DNA from: JAICWP01 sp035935775
GTDB taxonomy: Bacteria; Acidobacteriota; Terriglobia; Terriglobales; Acidobacteriaceae
Length of the DNA: 21,767 nucleotides
Direction: 5' to 3'
Assembly (NCBI GenBank): GCA_035935775.1
Contig: DASYWT010000436.1
Coordinates: 1 to 21,767 of the forward strand
This document shows positions 6,069-14,173 of the stretch, piece by piece (position 1 is the first letter of the stretch; each line of letters starts with the position of its first letter). A model generated the notes under the pieces. That model saw nothing but the letters and a program-made list of their open reading frames with translations, was not told where the DNA came from and ran no database searches. The translations under genes and the position numbers were made by a program.

Positions 6069-8816
6069 GTGAACGCGTCCAACATCACCACGGCGCTTGC
6101 GCCCGGCGCCCGGAATCCGCTTGCCGACTTGGTGCGGGCGAACGCCAAGCGTCCGGTGCGCATTTTTCTGGTGGATGATAACGAAGATGATGTGATTCTG
6201 TTTCGCCACCTGCTGGCCGGCGCCCTGCCCCAGGATCCTGTCCACCTGGCTCATGCCGGCGCGATAGCGCCGGCTCTGGAGCAGTTGCAGCAGGCCGAGT
6301 ATGACGTCCTTTTTCTTGACTATCAGCTGGGAGCGGAAACGGGATTAGACCTGCTGCGCGAAGTGCGCCGCCGCGGGCTGGACCTGCCCGTCGTTCTTCT
6401 GACCGGCCATGGCGACGAGCAGGTAGCGGCGCAGGCCATGAGATGTGGCGCGTGCGACTACCTCTCCAAGGGCAAGCTTGATGTGGCCACGCTGCAGCGC
6501 ACGCTGCGCTTTGCCCTCAGCCTGCAAGAGCATCAGAACCGGCTGAGGCAGGCCCAGGCGGAGCTGCGGAAACGCGAGCAGCATTTTCGCGCCCTGGTAG
6601 AAAACGCGTTTGACGCCACCGTGCTCATGAACGCGGAAGGCATGATTCAGTGGGTCAGCAGTTCCAGCGCCCGGATCCTTGGAGTCGATGCTTCGCACCT
6701 GCTGGGCAGCAACGGCTTCGATCTGCTGAATGGAGACAATCCCCGCCTCGCCCGCCGCCTGTGGAAGGACCTGTTGCGTCATCCCGGCGAGCCCTTACAG
6801 GTTGCTTTTCGCCATGACAACGGAAGCTCGCGCGATATCGAAGGTGTGGGGACAAACTGGCTGGATGATCCCGCGGTCGGCGCCGTAGTGTTCAACTTTC
6901 GCGATGTCACCGCGCGCCGGCGGGCGGAAGCCGCCGTGCAGGCAGAACGCCAGCGGCTGCATAACGTCCTGGAAATTTTGCCGGTCATGGTCTGTCTGCT
7001 CACGCCCGATCATCATGTGCGTTTCGGCAACCGCTGCTTCCGCGAGAACTTTGGTGAGTCCGGGGGCCGGCGCTGCTACGAATACATATTCCATCGTTCC
7101 GATCCCTGCCCCGACTGCCAGAGCTTTACCCCGTTTCAAACCCACGCACCCCATCATTGGGAATGGACGGCGCCCAACGGCAGCTGCTACGACGTCCATG
7201 ACTTCCCCTTCACTGACACGGATGGCTCGCCTCTGATCCTGGAAATGGACGTCAACATCACCGAGCGGCGGCGAGCTGAAGAAAAGCTGCGCAAGCTCTC
7301 CAGCGCCGTGGAGCAGGCCGCCGACGCGGTGGTGATGACTGACTGCGAAGGCGCCATCGAGTACGTCAATCCCGCCTTCGAGAAGCTCACTGGGTACTGC
7401 AGGGAGGAGGTGGTGGGACAGAACCCGCGGCTGCTCAAGTCCGGCTCCCAGGATGGGCATTTCTACCGGCAGATGTGGCAGACCATCCTGCGGGGCGAGG
7501 TCTACCGCGGGGTGATGATCAACCGCAAGAAGAGCGGCGAGCTGTATTACGCGGAGAAGACCATTACTCCGGTGCTGGATGCTGCCGGCCAGATTACTCA
7601 CTTCATTTCCAATGACCGCGATATTACCGAGCGCCGCAAGCTGGAAGAACAGCTGCAGCAAGTGCACAAGATGGATGCCATCGGCCAGCTGGCGGGAGGC
7701 GTGGCCCACGACTTCAATAACTTGCTCATGGTTATCAGCAGCTACGCCGAACTGATGATGGATGCGCTCGCGGCCGACAGCCCGCTGCGCCATCACGGCG
7801 ATGAAATCCTGAAGGCTTCGCGGCGCGCCGCCGGCCTCACCCGCCAGTTGCTCACCTTCAGCCGCAAGCAGGTGCAGACGCTGCGCGTACTCGACCTCAA
7901 CAGCGTGCTGCCAGAAATCTGCAAGACCCTGCAGCGGCTGATCGGCGAGGATGTTCAATTCTCCCTGCAACTGGGCCAGGAGTTGTGGCCCCTCAAGGCT
8001 GATCCGGTGCAGGTGGAGCAGATCGTGATGAACCTGGCCACCAACGCGCGCGATGCCATGCCGCATGGCGGGCAGCTCAGAATTGAGACGCGCAACGTGG
8101 AATTGGACGAAGCCTACTGCCGCACCCAACCGGATGCCACCCCGGGCGAGCACATCCTGCTCGCGGTCAGCGATTCCGGCACGGGCATTGATCCCGCCAT
8201 TCTGCCCCACATCTTCGAGCCATTTTTCACCACCAAGGAGAAGGGCAAGGGAACGGGCTTGGGGCTGGCCACCATTTACGGCATCGTCAAGCAGAGCGGC
8301 GGGCACATTACGGTGCACAGTGAGGTTGCGGCCGGCACGACTTTCAAAATCTTCCTGCCGCGGGCGCCCGCGACCACCGCGAGTGCGGAGCCTGCGGCGC
8401 GCCACGCCGAGCAGTTGCGCGGCCGCGAGACCGTGCTGCTGGTGGAAGACGAAGATGCGGTGCGCGAGTCGGAACGCGAGTACCTGGGGCAGCATGGGTA
8501 TACCGTGCTGGCCGCCCCCAACGGCCCGGCAGCGCTGGAGTTGGCGGCCAGTTGCGGCCGCGAGATTCATCTCCTGGTTACCGATGTAGTAATGCCCGGG
8601 ATGAGCGGCAGCGAACTGGGGCAGAAGCTGCTGGCCCAACGGCCGGGGCTGAAGGTGCTTTATGTTTCCGGCTATGCCGAGAACACGGTCATGCAGCACG
8701 GCCTGGCCGAACTGGGCAGCCGGTTTCTGCACAAGCCGTTCACCCTGAAGGCGCTGACCGCCAAAATCCGCGAACTGCTGGACGCGGCAGACAAATCGTC
8801 CGGAGGAGAGGACTAA
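6069..8816 (+). CDS. Hybrid sensor histidine kinase, REC-PAS-PAS-PAS-HisKA-HATPase-REC
   Basis: A soluble 915-residue hybrid kinase. An N-terminal receiver (about 29-150, acidic DDNEDD pocket, phospho-acceptor D84 in FLDYQ) is followed by a coiled-coil linker and three PAS domains (about 172-290, 300-400, 410-530). Next come HisKA with H547 (GGVAHDFNN), a HATPase domain (MNLATNARDAMPHGG, DSGTGID, GTGLGLATIYG) and a C-terminal receiver with D839 (VTDVVMPGMSG) and its conserved lysine in LHKPF. The second PAS has a cysteine group (C336, C347, C350; CYEYIF and CPDC). Start: GTG 6069 is preferred, because the upstream ATG 6024 abuts a hairpin and adds nothing conserved. The ribosome-binding site is weak (GGTGGG). 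It has no membrane segment. The stop lies three bases before the next kinase gene, so the two are co-transcribed. Its signal and target are unknown. Confidence 0.9.
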   Translation: MNASNITTALAPGARNPLADLVRANAKRPVRIFLVDDNEDDVILFRHLLAGALPQDPVHLAHAGAIAPALEQLQQAEYDVLFLDYQLGAETGLDLLREVRRRGLDLPVVLLTGHGDEQVAAQAMRCGACDYLSKGKLDVATLQRTLRFALSLQEHQNRLRQAQAELRKREQHFRALVENAFDATVLMNAEGMIQWVSSSSARILGVDASHLLGSNGFDLLNGDNPRLARRLWKDLLRHPGEPLQVAFRHDNGSSRDIEGVGTNWLDDPAVGAVVFNFRDVTARRRAEAAVQAERQRLHNVLEILPVMVCLLTPDHHVRFGNRCFRENFGESGGRRCYEYIFHRSDPCPDCQSFTPFQTHAPHHWEWTAPNGSCYDVHDFPFTDTDGSPLILEMDVNITERRRAEEKLRKLSSAVEQAADAVVMTDCEGAIEYVNPAFEKLTGYCREEVVGQNPRLLKSGSQDGHFYRQMWQTILRGEVYRGVMINRKKSGELYYAEKTITPVLDAAGQITHFISNDRDITERRKLEEQLQQVHKMDAIGQLAGGVAHDFNNLLMVISSYAELMMDALAADSPLRHHGDEILKASRRAAGLTRQLLTFSRKQVQTLRVLDLNSVLPEICKTLQRLIGEDVQFSLQLGQELWPLKADPVQVEQIVMNLATNARDAMPHGGQLRIETRNVELDEAYCRTQPDATPGEHILLAVSDSGTGIDPAILPHIFEPFFTTKEKGKGTGLGLATIYGIVKQSGGHITVHSEVAAGTTFKIFLPRAPATTASAEPAARHAEQLRGRETVLLVEDEDAVRESEREYLGQHGYTVLAAPNGPAALELAASCGREIHLLVTDVVMPGMSGSELGQKLLAQRPGLKVLYVSGYAENTVMQHGLAELGSRFLHKPFTLKALTAKIRELLDAADKSSGGED

Positions 8817-8819
8817 ACC

Positions 8820-11800
8820 ATGGCCATTCCGGCGCGCGCTTCGCAGTGCGGCAACCCGCTTCCTAGCCCGCAAATTGTTTCAAGGGACCAGGAAGGCCGT
8901 GCAGCTTCCCACCTGTCGCCGCCGCCGGATCAGGCGCCGCGCTGGCCGGCGATGGTAATGGTACTCGCGGGCGCGCTCAGCCTGGTGGCAGGCGTGTTGG
9001 TGGTAATCGGGTGGCATACGGGCTACATCCGTTCTTCGAGCGCGTTGCTGTTTCAATCCGTGCCCGTGCGTTATAACACCGGGCTCTGCTTTGTTGGCGG
9101 CGGGATTAGTTTGTTACTGCTAGTCCGGGGCAGGATGGGCTGGGCCAAAGGAATTGGGGCGGCGATGGGCGCCGTTGGCTTCGTCACCCTCTGCGAGTAT
9201 CTGTTCAAAGTCAGCCTGGGCATAGACAGTCTGTTTTTCGACACTGCCCGGGTCGCGCCCTCGATTGAGCCACGCATGGCGCCTAATACCGCGCTGTGCT
9301 TCACTCTCCTGGGCGGCGCCCTGTTGCTGACCAGCAAGAGGAAAGGCACACTGCGCAACGGCCTGCAAGCGTTTACCGCGGCGCTGGTCGCTGCCCTGGG
9401 ACTGGTGGGATTGATTGGTTACCTGGCGGACGTTCCCACGGCTTACGGCTGGGGACGCTTTACTCCCATGGCCGCGCACACAGCGACCATGATGGCAGCG
9501 CTCGGACTGGCGGTAATTGCCCTTGCCTGGCGCCGGTACACGGCCTATTCTGCGGCCCTTCCCCCCTGGTCCTCTCTGTTGGCCAGCCTGATTGTGGCGG
9601 CGGGCTCGGTGGCGTTGTGGCAAGCGCTGCACGTCCTGCACCCGCGCCAGAGGTTGGACACATTGGCTCTGAGCGTGGGATTAGTCCAGGCGGCGCTGCT
9701 TTACCTGGTGCTAGACCTGCTGCGCACCGCTCGGGAGCGCGCCGGCGAGTTGCACCGGCTCAACAGTGCGCTGCAAATCCAGATGCATTCGGTGGAACGC
9801 GCGGAAAACGAGCTGCGGGAAACGCAGGCCTACACGCGCTCCCTGATCGAGGCCAGCCTGGATCCGCTGGTGACCATCGCGCCCGATGGTAAAATCACCG
9901 ACGTAAACGCGGCCACCGAAGCGGCCACCGGCTGCTCCCGCCCGGAGCTGATCGGAGGGGATTTTTGCGACTACTTTACCGATCCCGCCAGGGCGCGTGC
10001 CGGGTACCAGCAGGTGTTCCGCGAAGGCGGGGTGCGCGATTACGAGCTGGAAATTCGCCGCCGCGATGGCCGCGTCATGCCGGTGCTGTACAACGCTTCC
10101 CTCTACCATGATCAAGGCGGGAATGTGATCGGCGTGTTCGCCGCCGCCCGCGACATCAGCGCGCGCAAGAGGACAGAACACGCTTTGCGCGGGAGCGAGG
10201 AGCGCTACCGCGCCCTGGTGCTGGCCAGCGCGCAGGTGGTGTGGACCACCGACCCCCAGGGCCTGGTCATCAGCGACATGCCCTTGTGGCGGGAGTTTAC
10301 TGGCCAGACGCAAGCTGAGATCCAGGGATGGGGTTGGATCAGTTGCCTGCACCCCGATGATCGCGAGCATACCGCCGGGGTCTGGTCGCAGGCCCTGGCT
10401 AGCAGGTCGCTGTACCAGGTGGAATACCGAATGCGCCGGCGGGACGGTGAGTATCGCCACATGGCCGTTCGCGGAGCGCCGGTCCTCGAGCCAGACGGGA
10501 GCGTCCGTGAATGGGTGGGCACCTGCGCCGACATCCACGAACGCAAACAAATTGAAGACGAACTGCGCAAGCAGGCGATGCTGTTGAACCTTGCCCATGA
10601 CGCTATCATCGTTTCCGACCTGCAATATCGCATTACGTTCTGGAACCGCGGCGCGGAGGAAACCTATGGCTGGAGCGAGAAGGAAGCGGTAGGCCGCATG
10701 GCCCCGGAACTCCTGCACACCGAGTTCCCCGTTGCCCTGGCCGACATCCGCGAGGCGGTCAACGAGCAGGAGGAGTGGGAAGGTGAACTCAAGCACCTTA
10801 CCCGGGATGGCAAGAGAATTGTGGCGGCCAGCCGCTGGTCGTTGCAGCGCGACCACCACGGTACGCCAGCCAGCATTCTGGAGATCAACCGTGACGTCAC
10901 CGAGCGCAAGCGCCTGGAGGAGGAACTAAAAGCAGGGCAGTCCTATACCCGCTCCCTGATTGAAGCCAGCCTGGATCCGCTGGTCACCATCGCGCCCGAT
11001 GGCACGATCACCGACGTGAATGCCGCCACCGAGGCGGCGACCGGGTGCACTCGGCAGGAGTTGATCGGAGCCGATTTCTGCGACTATTTCACGGATCCGG
11101 ACAAGGCCCGCGCCGGCTACCAGCAGGTATTCCGCGAAGGGGGCGTGCGCGACTACGAACTGGAAATTCGCCACCGTCAGGGACGGATTATGCCGGTTCT
11201 CTACAACGCTTCCACCTACCACGATCAGGCGGGGGCGGTGGTGGGGGTTTTTGCCGCCGCCCGCGACATCACCGAGCGCAAACAGCTGGAAGAAGAGCTG
11301 CGTGCCCGCCAGGCCTACACCCGCTCCCTCATCGAGGCCAGTCTCGATCCACTGGTCACCATTGCCGCCGATGGACGGATCACCGACGTCAACCGGGCCA
11401 CCGAGGAGATTACCGGAAAAGACCGCGCCCAGCTGGTGGGCAGCGATTTCTCCAACTATTTCACCGAACCGGAAAAGGCGCGGGCAGGCTACAAGCAAGT
11501 CTTTGCTGAGGGCCTAGTGCAGGATTATCCGCTGGCGATTTGCCATCGTTCCGGGCGAACCACTGACGTTTTGTACAACGCTTCGATCTTTCGCAATGAG
11601 GCGGGCGACGTGGAGGGGGTGTTCGCCGCTGCCCGTGACGTCACCGAGCGCAAGCGCCTGGAAGAAAACCTGCGCCAGCGCACGCTGGAACTGGAAAACA
11701 GTGTGGCCGAACTGGAAGCCTTCAGCTACTCGGTTTCCCACGACCTGCGGGCGCCGTTGCGCAGCATTGACGGCTTCAGCCAGATTCTTCTGGAAGACTA

Positions 11801-12368
11801 CCGCGACAAAGTGGACGCGGAAGGACAGGATAGTCTGCGCCGCATTCGCAATGCCAGCCAGAACATGGCGCAGCTGATTGATGCGCTGTTGCAGCTCTCG
11901 CGCGTCATGCGCAGCGAGTTGTCCCGCCAACCCGTGGACCTGAGCATGCTGGCTCTGTCTACCGCGGCCGTAATCCAAAAAGCCGATGCGGCGCCGCGGG
12001 TGCGGTTCCGCGTAACCAGCGGGTTGCAAGCCAACGGCGACCGCCGCCTGCTCGGCATCCTGCTGCAAAACCTGTTGCAGAACGCGTGGAAGTTCAGCGC
12101 CCGCAATCCGGAACCAAGCGTCGAATTGGGCCGGGCGCAAAAGGAAGGCAAGACCGCCTACTATGTGCGTGACAACGGCGTCGGCTTCGACATGACGTAT
12201 GCCAACAAGCTGTTCACACCCTTCCAGCGCCTGCATGCCAAGGAACAGTTCGAGGGCACCGGCATCGGGCTGGCGACGGTGCAGCGCATCGTCAAGCGCC
12301 ACGGCGGCCGGGTGTGGGCGGAAGGCGCGGTGGACAAAGGCGCGACTTTTTATTTTTCGCTGGACTGA
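8820..12368 (+). CDS. Membrane-bound multi-PAS sensor histidine kinase
   Basis: A 1182-residue kinase. The N-terminal 300 residues hold about eight membrane segments (roughly 43-64, 84-102, 112-130, 155-172, 183-203, 216-236, 248-270, 283-302), forming a MASE-like integral-membrane sensor that I cannot name. A coiled coil leads to five PAS domains: 336-450, about 457-575, about 583-700, 707-821 and 831-945. The first, fourth and fifth are near copies. The kinase core is of the phytochrome-related type: HisKA with H974 (SVSHDLRAPLR), then HATPase with LLQNLLQNAWKFS, DNGVGFD (D1118) and GTGIGLATVQRIV. There is no receiver domain of its own; the partner is probably the CheY-like gene 28 bases downstream. 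ATG 8820 has a strong GGAGGAGAG ribosome-binding site inside the 3' end of the preceding gene. Confidence 0.92.
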   Translation: MAIPARASQCGNPLPSPQIVSRDQEGRAASHLSPPPDQAPRWPAMVMVLAGALSLVAGVLVVIGWHTGYIRSSSALLFQSVPVRYNTGLCFVGGGISLLLLVRGRMGWAKGIGAAMGAVGFVTLCEYLFKVSLGIDSLFFDTARVAPSIEPRMAPNTALCFTLLGGALLLTSKRKGTLRNGLQAFTAALVAALGLVGLIGYLADVPTAYGWGRFTPMAAHTATMMAALGLAVIALAWRRYTAYSAALPPWSSLLASLIVAAGSVALWQALHVLHPRQRLDTLALSVGLVQAALLYLVLDLLRTARERAGELHRLNSALQIQMHSVERAENELRETQAYTRSLIEASLDPLVTIAPDGKITDVNAATEAATGCSRPELIGGDFCDYFTDPARARAGYQQVFREGGVRDYELEIRRRDGRVMPVLYNASLYHDQGGNVIGVFAAARDISARKRTEHALRGSEERYRALVLASAQVVWTTDPQGLVISDMPLWREFTGQTQAEIQGWGWISCLHPDDREHTAGVWSQALASRSLYQVEYRMRRRDGEYRHMAVRGAPVLEPDGSVREWVGTCADIHERKQIEDELRKQAMLLNLAHDAIIVSDLQYRITFWNRGAEETYGWSEKEAVGRMAPELLHTEFPVALADIREAVNEQEEWEGELKHLTRDGKRIVAASRWSLQRDHHGTPASILEINRDVTERKRLEEELKAGQSYTRSLIEASLDPLVTIAPDGTITDVNAATEAATGCTRQELIGADFCDYFTDPDKARAGYQQVFREGGVRDYELEIRHRQGRIMPVLYNASTYHDQAGAVVGVFAAARDITERKQLEEELRARQAYTRSLIEASLDPLVTIAADGRITDVNRATEEITGKDRAQLVGSDFSNYFTEPEKARAGYKQVFAEGLVQDYPLAICHRSGRTTDVLYNASIFRNEAGDVEGVFAAARDVTERKRLEENLRQRTLELENSVAELEAFSYSVSHDLRAPLRSIDGFSQILLEDYRDKVDAEGQDSLRRIRNASQNMAQLIDALLQLSRVMRSELSRQPVDLSMLALSTAAVIQKADAAPRVRFRVTSGLQANGDRRLLGILLQNLLQNAWKFSARNPEPSVELGRAQKEGKTAYYVRDNGVGFDMTYANKLFTPFQRLHAKEQFEGTGIGLATVQRIVKRHGGRVWAEGAVDKGATFYFSLD
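9825..10169 (+). repeat. PAS repeat copy 1 (345 bp)
   Basis: First of three equal-length direct repeats inside the membrane kinase gene (residues 336-450). Each begins QxYTRSLIEASLDPLVTIA and ends with the RDI(S/T)xRK signature. Copies 1 and 2 differ at about 16 of 115 residues. It is separated from copy 2 by two unrelated PAS domains. Confidence 0.85.
10938..11282 (+). repeat. PAS repeat copy 2 (345 bp)
   Basis: Second copy (residues 707-821), exactly the same length as copy 1 and the closest to it in sequence, including the shared core VNAATEAATGC and YQQVFREGGVRDYELEIR. It lies 27 bases before copy 3; the linker LEEELRA resembles the linker in front of copy 2, so the duplicated unit was probably PAS plus linker. 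Confidence 0.85.
11310..11654 (+). repeat. PAS repeat copy 3 (345 bp)
   Basis: Third copy (residues 831-945), same length but more diverged (for example VNRATEEITGK and YPLAICHRSGRTTDVLYNAS). It leads directly into the HisKA helix. The divergence suggests copies 1 and 2 arose by the more recent duplication, or are kept alike by recombination. Confidence 0.8.
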
Positions 12369-12396
12369 GCAGCGAATCATCTGAATAGGAGTAGAA

Positions 12397-12852
12397 ATGC
12401 AAAATGCAAGTATCCTGCTGGTAGAAGATAATCCCGACCACGAAGCGCTCACCATCCGCGCTCTGAAGAAAGCGCATGTGATGAACGAGATCATCGTGGC
12501 CCATGATGGCGCCGAGGCTCTGGAGCTGCTGTTCGGGGCAGAAGGGGACCCGGGGCGGCGGCCCATTGAGCTGCCGCAACTGATGCTGCTCGACCTCAAG
12601 CTGCCCAAAGTGGACGGCCTAGAGGTGCTGCGCCGCCTGCGGGAAGATCCCCGCACCAGGCTGATTCCGGTGGTGGTGCTGACTTCCTCCGACGAAGAGG
12701 GAGACGTGGTTAACAGTTATCGGCTGGGAGCCAACAGCTACGTCTGCAAGCCGGTGGATTTCGTCCAGTTCATGGAGGCCACCAAGCAACTCGGCCTGTA
12801 CTGGCTGGTGCTGAACGAGGTGCCCAGGGCGGCCACGGCAGCTGGACACTGA
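12397..12852 (+). CDS. Single-domain response regulator, CheY/Rcp1-like
   Basis: A 151-residue receiver with no output domain. It has the acidic pocket (LLVEDNPDHE), phospho-acceptor D66 in LLDLKLPKVDG, the switch residue region VVVLTSSDEE, and the conserved lysine in YVCKPVDF. The long loop between the second helix and third strand (FGAEGDPGRRPIELPQ) and the LLVEDNPDHEALTIRAL start are typical of Rcp1-type regulators, which partner phytochrome-like kinases. That fits the kinase gene ending 28 bases upstream. An AGGAG ribosome-binding site precedes ATG 12397. It probably accepts phosphate from that kinase and passes it on, or acts by protein contact; the final output must lie elsewhere in the genome. 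Confidence 0.93.
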   Translation: MQNASILLVEDNPDHEALTIRALKKAHVMNEIIVAHDGAEALELLFGAEGDPGRRPIELPQLMLLDLKLPKVDGLEVLRRLREDPRTRLIPVVVLTSSDEEGDVVNSYRLGANSYVCKPVDFVQFMEATKQLGLYWLVLNEVPRAATAAGH

Positions 12853-12884
12853 ACTGCAGCTGGGTTCTGGGTGGGCCTAGGGAG

Positions 12885-13910
12885 CTACTCGATCTGTACC
12901 AGCCCGCCAGGCTCGGGAATGGACTGGGGCATCGAGGGGCGCTGTGGAGCGCGCCACTTATCAATGTAGGCCACCTGGTGCACGCAGGAGACGGTGCAGT
13001 GGGGCGCGCAGGATTTTTCCGTCAGGTACTCGCGCCGGATGTCCTCCACCGTGTATTCGAGCAGCGGCTTAGCGGGGTAGCCACGCTGTTGTGAGCAGTA
13101 ATGCACCAGCCCATCTTCGCAGACGTAGAGATATCGGGCTCCGGCTCGGCAACGCCATTCATTGGGCCGCCCGTCGGCGATATTGTCCTGGAAGGAGTTG
13201 ATGCGGGCATAACTGCCCTTCTCCATCGCCTTCATCTGGCGATAGACTTCGCGCTCCTGGGTACCCAGCGGCTGCAGTTGGCCATCGCCGTCATGAATGA
13301 TGCCGACAGTGGATGTGAAGCCCAGTTCCACCGCCCGCCGGCCCACAGCGAGCGCGTCCTGCGGATCGCGGATGCCGCCTCCGACCACGGAATTGATGTT
13401 GACGTGGAAGTCGGCGTGCTCTGCCAGCAGTTGCAGCTTCTTGTCCAGCACCTTCAGGCTCTTCTTGGAAACGTCGTCAGGCATGACGTTATCAATCGAG
13501 ATCTGCAGGTGCTCCAGCCCGGCGCGATTCAAGCGCTGGATGCGCTCCGCCGTAAGCAAGTAGCCGTTGGTGATAAGCCCGGCAATAATGCCATGACGGC
13601 GCACACGGCTGATGACGTCGTCCAATTGCGGGTGCAATAACGGTTCGCCACCGCTGATGCACACCACCGTGGTGCCCAGCGCCGCCAGTTTATCCACCCG
13701 CTGGAACATGGTTTCCAGCGGCACTGGCTTGGAGAAATCGTCGTACTCGTTGCAGTACTTGCAGGCCAGGTTGCAACGGCGGATGGGGATGATGTGGGCC
13801 AGAATGGGATGGTCGGCGTCCGCCAGGCCCTTGAAAATCATCGTCCATTCGCGAGCCCGGCGATGGAACCGCAGCAATCGCCTTTTGGCCAGCACGCGAG
13901 CAGTCGGCAT
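12885..13910 (-). CDS. Radical SAM protein with SPASM-like C-terminal cysteine cluster
   Basis: A 341-residue radical SAM enzyme of unknown reaction. The SAM-cleaving cluster motif CNLACKYC (C46, C50, C53) is followed by CISGGEP (GGEP at 87-90, SAM binding), LITNGYLLT and LQISIDNV. These are the expected strands of the partial TIM barrel. The C-terminal part carries C254, C264, C272, C301, C305 and C309 in the order CRAG...VCEDGLVHYC...CAPHCTVSC, which resembles the auxiliary-cluster region of SPASM proteins. Those enzymes often modify peptides or cofactors, but no precursor peptide gene was recognised next to it. ATG 13910 was chosen; an internal ATG at 13841 would shorten it by 23 residues and still keep the core, and neither has a strong ribosome-binding site. 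It is convergent with the response regulator gene (32-base gap) and stands alone. Confidence 0.88.
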   Translation of the reverse strand: MPTARVLAKRRLLRFHRRAREWTMIFKGLADADHPILAHIIPIRRCNLACKYCNEYDDFSKPVPLETMFQRVDKLAALGTTVVCISGGEPLLHPQLDDVISRVRRHGIIAGLITNGYLLTAERIQRLNRAGLEHLQISIDNVMPDDVSKKSLKVLDKKLQLLAEHADFHVNINSVVGGGIRDPQDALAVGRRAVELGFTSTVGIIHDGDGQLQPLGTQEREVYRQMKAMEKGSYARINSFQDNIADGRPNEWRCRAGARYLYVCEDGLVHYCSQQRGYPAKPLLEYTVEDIRREYLTEKSCAPHCTVSCVHQVAYIDKWRAPQRPSMPQSIPEPGGLVQIE

Positions 13911-13948
13911 AACGGATTACCTAGTAAATCACATCCTTTGAATCACTT

Positions 13949-13967
13949 GCACGCTTCTGCAGCGTGC
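13949..13967. repeat. Isolated palindrome upstream of the radical SAM gene
   Basis: GCACGCT (13949-13955) pairs with AGCGTGC (13961-13967) over a 5-base loop, about 40 bases upstream of the radical SAM start on the minus strand. Longer-range pairing is possible between AATCAC just left of it and GTGATT around 13990. It may be a regulator site or another palindromic repeat. It has no T-run. Confidence 0.4.
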
Positions 13968-14044
13968 GGCAGCTTTTGAGGGGTAAATGGTGATTTCACG
14001 GCTCCGGAACAGAGCGGCGGACTCGCAGCCACCACATCCTTGGC

Positions 14045-14148
14045 GTCATGCAGAGGCGCTTTAGCGCCGAAGCATCTCGCGTGCAGTACTGACCACTTCG
14101 CAGGCAGCGCACGCGAGATCCTTCGGGACTAAAATCCCTCAGGATGAC
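14045..14148. repeat. Inverted-pair hairpin element, family D copy 1
   Basis: Two 40-base arms, 14045-14084 and 14109-14148, are inverted relative to each other and 80% identical (8 differences). Each runs from GTCAT to CTCGCGTGC. Each arm contains its own hairpin: GGCGC-TTTA-GCGCC on the left, GGGAT-TTTA-GTCCC (read inverted) on the right. The stem differences keep base pairing apart from one wobble. The element fills the gap between the amidohydrolase and radical SAM genes. It may act as a bidirectional mRNA 3' structure. Confidence 0.8.
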
Positions 14149-14173
14149 ACGGCGGAAAGTATCGGGCCTCCTT

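Noticed and set aside
6795..8873. 692-residue open frame on the minus strand opposite the hybrid kinase
   Set aside because: The plus strand shows complete kinase motifs throughout; the antisense product has no recognisable domain.
9711..12656. Long minus-strand frames opposite the membrane kinase and response regulator
   Set aside because: They cover well-supported PAS, HisKA and receiver coding sequence and themselves show only repeated mirror images of the PAS copies.
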